Positions 1-6,673 are shown, numbered from the stretch's first letter. The stretch: 8,982 nucleotides of DNA from an uncultured Ignavibacteriales bacterium (GCA_913053915.1 CAJXGP010000052.1:1-8982), one strand, 5' to 3'. Program-made: numbers and translations. The notes: generated from the sequence alone by a model not told the origin.

Positions 1-57
1 TATGAAAAATGGATAGATAAATTAAAAAAGAAAATTTATTGGAAAATAATGTTATAA
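1..57 (+). CDS. C-terminal tail of an upstream gene (partial)
   Basis: Frame 1 is open from the window edge to a TAA at 55-57 and encodes 18 residues, YEKWIDKLKKKIYWKIML; the other two plus frames stop at once. A lysine-rich amphipathic tail with W-I-x-x-L-K-K-K resembles the C-terminal end of SurA/PpiC-type peptidyl-prolyl isomerases, which in Bacteroidota often lie just upstream of a moxR-type ATPase. The fragment is too short to identify the product; the isomerase idea rests on gene order and a weak resemblance. Confidence 0.35.
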   Translation, partial: YEKWIDKLKKKIYWKIML

Positions 58-249
58 TCGAATTTGATCATTGATTTTATTATAAAAAGCCTGCATAAAA
101 AATTGTTATTCTCAAGAATATGGGAATCTATTTTAAATTTGAAGTTTTGTGATTCTTGTTCCCTCTTAGTATGAGGCGGTTTCAAAGGAATAACCTTTTC
201 AAAGTAAACTCATAATTGGTTTAATTAAAATATATACTTAAATAATCTC

Positions 250-253
250 GAGG
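250..253 (+). promoter_or_regulatory. Ribosome binding site for the moxR-type gene
   Basis: GAGG ends eight bases before the TTG at 262. It decides this unusual TTG start, because no in-frame ATG lies nearby and the family's N-terminal helix begins shortly after. Confidence 0.6.
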
Positions 254-261
254 AAATAATA

Positions 262-1263
262 TTGAGCAGCAACGAAATAAAAAAGAACGACGTTCAACTA
301 GTAGAAGAATTAAATTTTAAAATAAATCAAATAAAAAAAGAAATTAGTAACGTTATAATCGGTCAAGAAATTATTGTCGATCAATTATTAAATTCATTAC
401 TTTCCAGAGGGCATTGTTTATTAGTAGGTGTTCCGGGACTTGCAAAAACGCTTCTGATAAAAACCCTAGCAGAGGTGATGGACTTGAAGTTTAACCGTAT
501 TCAATTTACACCCGATTTAATGCCTAGCGATATAACCGGTACTGAATTAATCGAAGAAGACCCAATAACAAAAAAACGAAATTTCAGATTTATACCGGGT
601 CCGGTTTTTGTAAATGTATTACTTGCCGATGAAATTAACAGAACTCCGCCGAAAACTCAAGCTGCTCTTTTGGAAGCTATGCAGGAACATAAAGTAACTA
701 CTGCCGGAGTTACTTACACCCTCGAGGAGCCGTTCTTTGTTTTAGCAACTCAAAATCCAATAGAACAGGAAGGAACTTATCCGCTACCGGAAGCACAATT
801 GGATAGATTTATGTTTAATTTATGGCTCGATTATCCTTCTTTTAATGAGGAAATTAAAATCGTTCAAACTACTACCGGCGGATATGTTCCGAAATTAAAT
901 AAACTTGTTACCGCAGAAGAGATAATACGATTTCAGGATTTGGTTAGAAAAGTACCGGTAGCGGAAAACGTGATAGAATTTGCCGTTAAAATAACGCATA
1001 AAACCCGTCCTTCCAATGATAACGCACCGCAATTCATAAAAAACTGGTTGAGTTGGGGAGCTGGTCCGCGTGCTTCTCAATATTTAATACTTGCTGCAAA
1101 AGCTCGCGCCATTATAAATGGAAGATATACTCCGAATATTGATGATGTTAAAGCCTCAATGATGCCGGTGCTTCGTCACAGAATAATTACTAATTTTAAT
1201 GCTGAAGCCGATGGTATTACTTCGGTAGAGGTTATTAAAAATTTGATGAAGGAATTGGATTAA
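262..1263 (+). CDS. moxR: MoxR-family AAA+ ATPase
   Basis: A cytoplasmic AAA+ ATPase of the MoxR/RavA clade; family members act as chaperone-like motors that help assemble or activate partner proteins, often ones with von Willebrand A domains. At 333 aa it has normal family length. Visible motifs are Walker A GVPGLAKT (56-63), Walker B LLADEINR (120-127), sensor 1 ATQNP (162-166), the EAQLDRF segment carrying the arginine finger (177-183), and sensor 2 GAGPRAS (266-272), followed by the C-terminal lid. The start is TTG, supported by GAGG at 250-253. The usual downstream DUF58 and vWA/Bat genes are absent: the next gene is convergent and 21 bases away. The upstream gene may be a peptidyl-prolyl isomerase, so the partner is unknown here. 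Family assignment is secure; the specific role is not. Confidence 0.95.
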   Translation: MSSNEIKKNDVQLVEELNFKINQIKKEISNVIIGQEIIVDQLLNSLLSRGHCLLVGVPGLAKTLLIKTLAEVMDLKFNRIQFTPDLMPSDITGTELIEEDPITKKRNFRFIPGPVFVNVLLADEINRTPPKTQAALLEAMQEHKVTTAGVTYTLEEPFFVLATQNPIEQEGTYPLPEAQLDRFMFNLWLDYPSFNEEIKIVQTTTGGYVPKLNKLVTAEEIIRFQDLVRKVPVAENVIEFAVKITHKTRPSNDNAPQFIKNWLSWGAGPRASQYLILAAKARAIINGRYTPNIDDVKASMMPVLRHRIITNFNAEADGITSVEVIKNLMKELD

Positions 1264-1277
1264 AATATTTTATATTG

Positions 1278-1293
1278 CGTCTTGTTACAGACG
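1278..1293. terminator. Possible weak bidirectional terminator between convergent genes
   Basis: CGTCT (1278-1282) and AGACG (1289-1293) can form a five-base-pair stem with a six-base loop, exactly where moxR and the AI-2E-type gene converge. It overlaps the last codons of the minus-strand gene. The stem is short, with A/T-rich sequence but no clean T run on either side, so this is only suggestive. Confidence 0.25.
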
Positions 1294-2334
1294 GGCAATT
1301 TTATAATTCTTTAATGCGTAGTAAATTTCTTTAGAAAGAGTTTTAATTACAGTTGCAAGCGGAACGGCAATCAGCATTCCTATAACACCCATTAATTGAC
1401 CGCCGGCCAGTATTAGCAGTATTATTACAATTGGATGCATATCAACACTTTTTGCAAAAACATAAGGCTGAACTACTCCATTATCAACCGCATAAACGGC
1501 TATTATCATAATAATAATGAAAGGAACTTGCGAAAAATTACCATATTGAATAACCGATATTATAATTGCAGGGATCATTCCGATTACCGGTCCTAAATAA
1601 GGTACAAGATGACCTACTCCTGATATTAATCCAAGCGGTAAAGAATTCTTAACGCCTAAAAAATAATATCCAAAACCAGTGGCAACGCCGACAAATGTAG
1701 CATCAAAAACCCACCCTCTAACAAACCTGCCCAATTGAATTGCCACCTTTTTTAAAATCCAATAAGACATCTCAAAATATTTATTGGGGATAATATGTAA
1801 AATACCATGAAGAAGAGAATGGCTGTCTTTTAAAAGGAAAAAAGTAATAAACGGAACAATTACCACAAGGGCAACAACCGACACAATACCGGTTAATACA
1901 GATGCTATCTTATCAAAAGAATTAACAAATCCGGTAGAAATAAAGCGTTCGATTCTGTTCGATAAGTCGCCGGGATTAAAAAACGGAAGATATTTATGAA
2001 TTTTATCTTCGATTGAAATCAGCTCGTTGTGTAGTGAATATACATTTAATGTATTTATGAGCTGATTCATTTGTAATATAAATTCAGGAATAAATATTGA
2101 AAGTGCCAGGTAACATAAAAATACAACTACAACAAAGGTTATCAGTGTTGATGTTAATCTGTTGAAACCTTCTCTCTCCAGCATAGTAACGAATGGATTG
2201 AAAATAAATGCCAATATGGAAATCGTAAGTATTGTCAATAAATCGAATAATTGATAGAGGAAGTAGAAAATGATAACGGCGCCGGCTATCGCAAATATTA
2301 TTTTTAATATTTTTTTTATCCAAGCATCGTTCAT
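1285..2334 (-). CDS. AI-2E/PerM-family transporter
   Basis: A polytopic inner-membrane protein of the AI-2E transporter (PerM/YdiK/TqsA, formerly DUF20) family, 349 aa, typical family length. Hydrophobic segments lie at about residues 8-45, 62-88, 146-168, 210-230, 236-262, 270-285 and 300-330. Family signatures are present: PFITFFLLKD (161-170), GHLVPYLGPVIGMIP (241-255), a D-N-x-x-V-Q-P segment (284-290) and GGQLMGVIGMLIAVPLA (311-327). Members are linked variously to autoinducer-2 export and sodium/proton antiport; the substrate cannot be read from sequence. The ATG at 2334 has only a poor upstream ribosome site (CTTTCAAAATCCT). It lies downstream of mrp and the nifU-like remnant on the same strand, about 290 bases from mrp, so co-transcription is possible but not shown. 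Confidence 0.9.
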   Translation of the reverse strand: MNDAWIKKILKIIFAIAGAVIIFYFLYQLFDLLTILTISILAFIFNPFVTMLEREGFNRLTSTLITFVVVVFLCYLALSIFIPEFILQMNQLINTLNVYSLHNELISIEDKIHKYLPFFNPGDLSNRIERFISTGFVNSFDKIASVLTGIVSVVALVVIVPFITFFLLKDSHSLLHGILHIIPNKYFEMSYWILKKVAIQLGRFVRGWVFDATFVGVATGFGYYFLGVKNSLPLGLISGVGHLVPYLGPVIGMIPAIIISVIQYGNFSQVPFIIIMIIAVYAVDNGVVQPYVFAKSVDMHPIVIILLILAGGQLMGVIGMLIAVPLATVIKTLSKEIYYALKNYKIARL

Positions 2335-2399
2335 AGGATTTTGAAAGAAGTTATTAAATATCAGTTATTAAATTTCTTGATAGAAGGCTCAACAATGAT

Positions 2400-2523
2400 T
2401 TAATCTGAATTCACTGCTTCTACTCTTTTGATCTCCGAAACAAAGCTCTTTTTACACCTGCCTGCAAAAAGGTTTCAGAGAATTCAGAGCCTTAATTACT
2501 TTATCTTTTAAATTAGAGTTCAT
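2400..2523 (-). pseudogene. Decayed nifU-like Fe-S scaffold gene with its centre deleted
   Basis: Reading from an ATG at 2523 gives MNSNLKDKVIKALNSLKPF and then a stop within a few codons; this resembles the first helix of NifU-type scaffold domains (K-V-x-x-A-L-x-x-L-R-P-x-L-Q-A-D-G-G). In the second frame the sequence continues PFLQAGVKRAL, and in the third SEIKRVEAVNSD before a TAA at 2400-2402, resembling the C-terminal 'LKxGVExAL...EIxxVxAV' end of the same domain. A whole NifU domain is about 75-80 aa, so roughly 40 residues, including the CxxC cluster ligands, are missing, apparently by fusion of the LQA and KAG segments. Two one-base T losses would explain the frame changes. It lies 100 bases downstream of mrp on the same strand, the order often seen for mrp and nifU in Bacteroidota. 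The domain match is from memory and not searched. Confidence 0.6.
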
Positions 2524-2623
2524 AAGAACTATCGAGCTTATTCAACGAAAGAAAATTAATTTTGATTATTACAATGTATTAGAAAAACTTAATACTGCTA
2601 ATATCAATCAAAATGTATCAGTA

Positions 2624-3730
2624 TTATTCTTTATCATCGAGCAGAATTTCTACTTTAGAGGAATTCCGATTCAAATTACGGATATTTACTTGTTCAGTCA
2701 ATTTTCTTGAAATGCTCATTATGGTTTTAGCTTGTTCCGCATTCGGGATATCATAAATAATTGGTTTACCGGTATCTCCTCCAATTCTGATTTGCGGATC
2801 AATAGGGATGCCGCCTAGAAAAGGTACGTCTAATTCTTTAGATAAATTACTTCCTCCTCCGGTGCCGAAGATATCGTACTTTTTACCGGTATCGGGAGCA
2901 ATAAAATAACTCATATTTTCTACAATTCCCAACACGGGGACATTGACGCGGGTAAACATTTTTAAAGCTTTTCTAGCATCTATCAGTGAAACTTTCTGTG
3001 GTGTAGTTACTATAACTGCACCGGTTAAAGGTATTGTTTGCACAAGGGTTAATTGAATATCGCCGGTTCCGGGCGGCATATCGAAAATCATATAATCTAA
3101 TTTTCCCCAATCTACATCGGTCATAAATTGTTTGACGGCTCCGCTTGCCAACGGACCACGCCAGAGTATAGGTGCGTTATCATCCACTAGAAACCCGATT
3201 GAAATAAGTTTTAAACCGTAATTTTCCAATGGAATTATTTGCATAGTTTCTTTATTCTGATAAACATTCGGTTTATCTTTTATGCCGAGCATTAATGGTA
3301 TACTCGGTCCATAAATATCGGCATCCAACAATCCTACTGAATAACCGTCTTTTGCTAGTGCAACGGCAATATTAACCGCAACGGTACTCTTTCCAACTCC
3401 TCCTTTACCGCTTGCAATTGCAATTGTGTTCTTAACCGACGGGAGTATGGAAGTTTTTTTTGAGTCCTGATGAACAGTAACTTTCGATTCAATATTAATA
3501 TTTACTTCTTTTACTGAAGAAAATTCATTTTTAAGAGCGTTTACAAACTTGTTTTTTAATCCATCATTAACGGTAGACGGTGGTACGGAAAGTGAAATAT
3601 TGACAGTTAATTTATCGCCGGATAAACTGAAATTTCCAATTGAATTTAAAATAAGCAAATTCTTATTAAAATTTGGGTCGTCTACCTTTTTCAAAGCATT
3701 TAAAATGCCGCTTTTTGTTAAATCAGCCAT
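2624..3730 (-). CDS. mrp: Mrp/NBP35-family P-loop ATPase, cysteine-free
   Basis: A cytoplasmic ParA/MinD-like ATPase of the Mrp (ApbC/NBP35) family, which carries and delivers iron-sulfur clusters to apoproteins. 368 aa. The N-terminal MIP18/DUF59-like domain spans about residues 5-90 (D-D-P at 17-19). The P-loop domain has the deviant Walker A GKGGVGKST (108-116), DADIYGPS (136-143) and FDMPPGTGD (216-224), then ENMSYF (271-276) and IFGTGGG (287-293). In most Mrp proteins ENMS is followed by a CxxC that holds the bridging cluster; here the matching positions are Ala278 and Thr281, and the protein has no cysteine. A charged tail of about 25 residues follows the conserved domain. The ATG is supported by AGGAAA at 3736-3741. 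A decayed nifU-like gene lies directly downstream. Confidence 0.95.
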   Translation of the reverse strand: MADLTKSGILNALKKVDDPNFNKNLLILNSIGNFSLSGDKLTVNISLSVPPSTVNDGLKNKFVNALKNEFSSVKEVNINIESKVTVHQDSKKTSILPSVKNTIAIASGKGGVGKSTVAVNIAVALAKDGYSVGLLDADIYGPSIPLMLGIKDKPNVYQNKETMQIIPLENYGLKLISIGFLVDDNAPILWRGPLASGAVKQFMTDVDWGKLDYMIFDMPPGTGDIQLTLVQTIPLTGAVIVTTPQKVSLIDARKALKMFTRVNVPVLGIVENMSYFIAPDTGKKYDIFGTGGGSNLSKELDVPFLGGIPIDPQIRIGGDTGKPIIYDIPNAEQAKTIMSISRKLTEQVNIRNLNRNSSKVEILLDDKE

Positions 3731-3735
3731 TTGAG

Positions 3736-3741
3736 TTTCCT
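3736..3741 (-). promoter_or_regulatory. Ribosome binding site for mrp
   Basis: On the minus strand AGGAAA lies five bases before the ATG at 3730 and fixes that start. Confidence 0.55.
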
Positions 3742-3771
3742 AAATAATTTTTAATCATTTTTAAAATTAAT

Positions 3772-3802
3772 AAAATATACTATTAAATAGAACGAATTCC
3801 AA
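3772..3802 (-). promoter_or_regulatory. Candidate promoter for mrp (Bacteroidota-like)
   Basis: On the minus strand TTG (3800-3802) is followed after 20 bases by TATATTTT (3772-3779), one mismatch from the Bacteroidota -7 element TAnnTTTG. It sits about 40 bases upstream of the mrp start. In such AT-rich DNA chance matches are common, so confidence is low. Confidence 0.25.
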
Positions 3803-3821
3803 TAATTATTTATGATGATTC

Positions 3822-3960
3822 GAGTTTCTGCAAAATAAGACATTTGAACGATTTGTCATTTCGACCGAAGGAAGAAATCTCTTAATATATGCAATAATCA
3901 GAAGATTTCTCACCCAAAAAACGGGTTCGAAATGACAAAACGTTTATTTTGCAGAAGCTC
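3822..3960. repeat. 139-base imperfect palindromic intergenic repeat
   Basis: Three nested arm pairs fold back on each other: 3822-3838 with 3944-3960 (17 bases, 16 matching, GAGTTTCTGCAAAATAA-type), 3852-3864 with 3927-3939 (TTTGTCATTTCGA, perfect) and 3873-3880 with 3903-3910 (AGAAATCT, perfect). The core pair (TGTCATTTCGA ... AGAAATCT and its reverse complement) resembles a palindromic intergenic repeat I recall as frequent in Bacteroidota and related genomes. It lies in the divergent gap between mrp and the deacetylase gene. It has no coding capacity and may be a REP- or MITE-like element. Confidence 0.75.
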
Positions 3961-4194
3961 TATTAAATATATTTTCTTCTCTCAAGTTATTCATTGGCTT
4001 GCTTATTGTTGCTATTTAAAGTTGTTAAGAAACTAAAGGGCTTAATATTATATAAAATATAAATATTTATTGCGTGAATACTATATTATAGATTATAAAT
4101 GTATTAATTTAACATATCATGTATAAAAATAAGTCAAAGGGAAAACATACGGAGTAAATTTTTCGTAGTTTTAACGATAAAGAGGAAATATCTA
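3961..4194. other. AT-rich intergenic stretch without recognisable feature
   Basis: Every frame is broken by stops on both strands. I see no tRNA, riboswitch core or gene remnant here. The stretch lies between the palindromic repeat and the candidate promoter of the deacetylase gene. Confidence 0.5.
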
Positions 4195-4227
4195 TTTGAT
4201 GAAAATTTTATGTATAAGGTATATTTG
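4195..4227 (+). promoter_or_regulatory. Candidate Bacteroidota-type promoter for the deacetylase gene
   Basis: TTTG (4195-4198) is followed after 21 bases by TATATTTG (4220-4227), a full match to the Bacteroidota -33 TTTG and -7 TAnnTTTG elements at the expected spacing. It would give a leader of about 105 bases before the ATG at 4340. Inferred from consensus only. Confidence 0.4.
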
Positions 4228-4339
4228 AAAAAGGTTATTTCCATATTTTCGAATTGTGAATTTTAAAAAATCCAAGCTTTATCACAAGAAAAATACTTTT
4301 TTAAAGGACGCCTGAACAATTATCGAGTGAAAGAATAAG

Positions 4340-5998
4340 ATGCAAAAAAGAGGTTTCAGTAAAATAATATTAATTATTCTTCTAACAGGGTTATTATTTA
4401 CTCCTTTTATCTTTTCAAAACCGGATAATGCGAAAGAAAAGAAAAACAAAAAAAATATAACCGCAACACAATCATACGGAAAAGTTTCTATAAAAACTTG
4501 GGCAGACGGGAAAAAATCTGCATATTCATTTTCTTTTGATGATGGTTTTATGTCGCAGTATACTTATGCAAGACCGATTTTGAATGAATTCGGATTTCAC
4601 GGTACTTTTTATTTAATAGCCGGTTCATTAACAGATACTACTTTAACGGCAATTTATAGATATGGGTTTTGGTGGCAGTTTAGAGAAATGGCAAAAGAAG
4701 GTCATGAAATGGGTGCCCATACAATGACTCATCCGTATTTAACTAAATTACCCGTAGGTAATGAATATACACCACATACTATAACGTATGAACTTTATCA
4801 AAGCAAGAAAATAATTCAAGAAAAAATTCCTAATCAGCAAGTTATAACATTGGCATATCCTTACTGTGCCGAAGATTCAACTGTTGAGGAAGTCGCCTCT
4901 AAATATTTTGAAGCTGCCAGAGGATGCAGCATTTTTGCTGATGGGCCTGATATTACCGGATTGAATTGGTACAATTTAGCATCGACTGATGTGCCTTTCA
5001 GCAAACCCAGAAATCAAACCGACGATTTAAAAGCATTAACTAAATATGAAAATAAAGTACTAACCGAATCGATTAACCTAGGTAAATGGACAATTTTAAT
5101 GGGGCATGAAATATTCCCATTCTCAAAAATTGATTCTGTAAAAAATACGTACTATCCGATGTCTACCGAATGGTTTACTGCGCTTTGTGAATGGATAAAA
5201 CAAAAATCGGATAGCGGAAAGTTATGGGTTGAAACTGTAGGCAATGTTACACGTTATATAAAAGAAAGAGAAAGTTTTTATTATAATCCCATTTTACAGG
5301 ATAATAATAAAATCGAACTTGAACCATTAGATGGATTGAAAATTTCGATTTTTAATTATCCTTTGACTGCGGATATCACCGTCCCAAGTGGATGGGATAC
5401 TGTTACTGTTGTCCAAGGTGGGAAAAGAACGGTTACTAATTCGTTTATTGAAAATAATGTTACGGTAATCAGGACGAAAATAATCCCCGAAGGCGGCATC
5501 GTCACAATTACTCCGGGTGAAGGTTTGGGCTTTACACTAAAAGGCAAAATCACTTATGATAATAGTTCAAACACGCCTATCAAAGATGTTATCGTTGCTT
5601 TAACCGGTGGGGGACAAACGAGGAATACGTTATCCGACAGTTCCGGAAATTATCAATTTACAAATTTAATTTCGGGCTCATATAAAATTAGCTTTTCTAA
5701 ATCAGGAGGGTGGGGAGGTGTAAATAACTTAGATATATTGACAATACAAAAGTATCTTAATAACCGGACAGCTTTGGATTCTTTACAAAAACTTGCTGCA
5801 GATGTTAATAATGACGGTATTATTAACAGTTCCGATGATCAAATGATTAAAGATAGATTTCTCGGAAAGATTAGTTTTTATAAAAAACTCAATTGGATAT
5901 TTCCTGAGGGAATTAACATTACAATCTCGGATTCAAGTGTTACTGAAAACGTTAAAGGAATTGCCGCAGGTGATGTTAATCGCTCCTTTGTGCCCTGA
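4340..5998 (+). CDS. Secreted polysaccharide deacetylase with dockerin-like tail
   Basis: A 552-aa exported carbohydrate esterase of the NodB (CE4) family, which removes acetyl groups from chitin-, xylan- or peptidoglycan-type polysaccharides. A signal peptide spans about residues 1-26 (K-R, then a hydrophobic run ending near FIFS). The NodB domain covers about 55-310: motif 1 FSFDDGF (64-70; metal ligand Asp68), motif 2 HTMTH (127-131; His127 and His131), AYPYC (172-176) and LMGHEI (253-258; His256). Residues 398-452 look like a carboxypeptidase-regulatory/Cna-B-type beta sandwich. Residues 458-550 form a dockerin-like module: a degenerate first repeat (GGVNNLDILTIQKYL), a calcium-loop-like second repeat (DVNNDGIINSSDD, 488-500) and a terminal GDVNRSFVP, typical of FCB-group secreted proteins. 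No type IX secretion C-terminal signature is obvious. The ATG has only a weak purine-rich ribosome site. The exact substrate is unknown. Confidence 0.9.
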   Translation: MQKRGFSKIILIILLTGLLFTPFIFSKPDNAKEKKNKKNITATQSYGKVSIKTWADGKKSAYSFSFDDGFMSQYTYARPILNEFGFHGTFYLIAGSLTDTTLTAIYRYGFWWQFREMAKEGHEMGAHTMTHPYLTKLPVGNEYTPHTITYELYQSKKIIQEKIPNQQVITLAYPYCAEDSTVEEVASKYFEAARGCSIFADGPDITGLNWYNLASTDVPFSKPRNQTDDLKALTKYENKVLTESINLGKWTILMGHEIFPFSKIDSVKNTYYPMSTEWFTALCEWIKQKSDSGKLWVETVGNVTRYIKERESFYYNPILQDNNKIELEPLDGLKISIFNYPLTADITVPSGWDTVTVVQGGKRTVTNSFIENNVTVIRTKIIPEGGIVTITPGEGLGFTLKGKITYDNSSNTPIKDVIVALTGGGQTRNTLSDSSGNYQFTNLISGSYKISFSKSGGWGGVNNLDILTIQKYLNNRTALDSLQKLAADVNNDGIINSSDDQMIKDRFLGKISFYKKLNWIFPEGINITISDSSVTENVKGIAAGDVNRSFVP

Positions 5999-6003
5999 CA
6001 AAG
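5986..6003 (+). terminator. Possible terminator hairpin overlapping the deacetylase stop
   Basis: CTTTGT (5986-5991) and ACAAAG (5998-6003) form a perfect six-base-pair stem with a six-base loop that includes part of the TGA. No clean T run follows (TAATTGTATT), so termination is uncertain. Confidence 0.3.
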
Positions 6004-6040
6004 TAATTGTATTATTTAAAAAGTAGTTGTATTATTTAAA
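6001..6040. repeat. Two-copy 20-base tandem repeat
   Basis: The unit at 6001-6020 is repeated at 6021-6040 with one difference (A to G at the sixth base), and a partial third copy AAGT follows. It lies immediately after the deacetylase stop, at the border with the decayed accessory region. Confidence 0.85.
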
Positions 6041-6194
6041 AAGTTAACCATGATAAAATATATGATCTTCAATTTGGTCTTCGGTAAAACTTATACCCAA
6101 ACCGGACTATCAACAACCGTTTGATGTTTTTCAATTATTTCTTCATCCAACTTTTCGTAAGCTTTATTTGGACAGATGGAGCATTTAACATTAG

Positions 6195-6413
6195 TATCTT
6201 ATCAGAGATATTCGTGTATTATTTGGCAGAAAATATTGATTTGTAATTTGTTCAATATTGTATGGATGACTGTATGATTGTATGGTAAATCATACGCACA
6301 ATGTTCTTCGGACAAACAGTCATACATCAACATACATTCATACTTCAGAATTTACATGTACCGTTTTTATAAATTGTCGCTATATATTCCTTTTGAGTTC
6401 CGGCTTGTCCAGG
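6195..6413. mobile_element. 219-base insertion with 4-base flanking repeat
   Basis: TTAG at 6191-6194 and TTAG at 6414-6417 bracket this segment. Excising it with one TTAG copy restores the interrupted reading frame on the minus strand (D-K-P-N-V-K-C), so this is an inserted piece of DNA rather than divergence. It has no coding capacity and no clear terminal inverted repeats, but contains internal inverted repeats (6259-6342). A small non-autonomous element is the simplest reading; a TTAG target could also fit an IS200/IS605-type derivative that does not duplicate its target. The type is not identified. Confidence 0.5.
6259..6342. repeat. TGTATG-rich inverted repeats inside the insertion
   Basis: ATGACTGT (6266-6273) pairs with ACAGTCAT (6316-6323), and the overlapping GTATGATT (6272-6279) pairs with AATCATAC (6288-6295), giving two mutually exclusive hairpins. 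TATG/CATA hexamers recur on both sides in opposite orientation, and a TTCTTCGGA segment lies in the centre. The arrangement suggests a structural end or centre of a small element. Confidence 0.6.
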
Positions 6414-6647
6414 TTAGGTTTATCGCATACATTACTTATCCATTCATTTAAGCAAACCGGAGAATAACCCGATTTGCCTGTTTTACTTATCCATCTCTTT
6501 GCGTAAACATCCTTTCTGCCGGCAAATATTGACATAAATAACCTAACCTTTTCCTCAGTAGCACCGGTCATATTAACGCCGGTTAAAGATTTATTTAAAT
6601 TTTGTTCTCTAAAAGAATTATGAAAAATGGAAGGATCAAAATTAAAT

Positions 6648-6673
6648 TTTTTAAGTTCATTTTTTAAGTTCAT
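6648..6673. repeat. 13-base tandem duplication that shifts the TOTE-like frame
   Basis: The 13-base unit (TTTTTAAGTTCAT on the plus strand) occurs at 6648-6660 and 6661-6673 without mismatch. Because 13 is not a multiple of three it breaks the minus-strand frame; a single copy gives N-E-L-K-K-F-N-F-D continuously. Confidence 0.9.

Noticed and set aside
184..198. AAAGG/CCTTT dyad upstream of moxR considered as an operator or terminator
   Set aside because: Five-base arms are within chance expectation and no T run or promoter fits around it.
2448..2471. Nine-base-pair hairpin (with one G-U pair) on the minus strand downstream of mrp, considered as a terminator
   Set aside because: No T run follows and the segment is better explained as the deletion junction of the nifU-like remnant.
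4120..4339. Leader of the deacetylase gene considered for a riboswitch (for example c-di-GMP type)
   Set aside because: No recognisable conserved core or stable multi-stem structure could be found by eye.
5356..5553. Open frame of 65 codons antisense to the deacetylase
   Set aside because: It lies wholly inside a well-supported gene on the other strand and shows no domain or ribosome site.
6045..6110. Minus-strand frame reading GISFTEDQIEDHIFYHG to a stop, considered as the original C-terminus of the TOTE-like gene after an internal deletion
   Set aside because: Only about 20 residues, no start, and I cannot match it to any known tail.
6259..6342. Repeated TGTATG words considered as a CRISPR array or replication iterons
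   Set aside because: Units are too short and irregular, orientation switches midway, there are no spacers and no cas or rep gene nearby.
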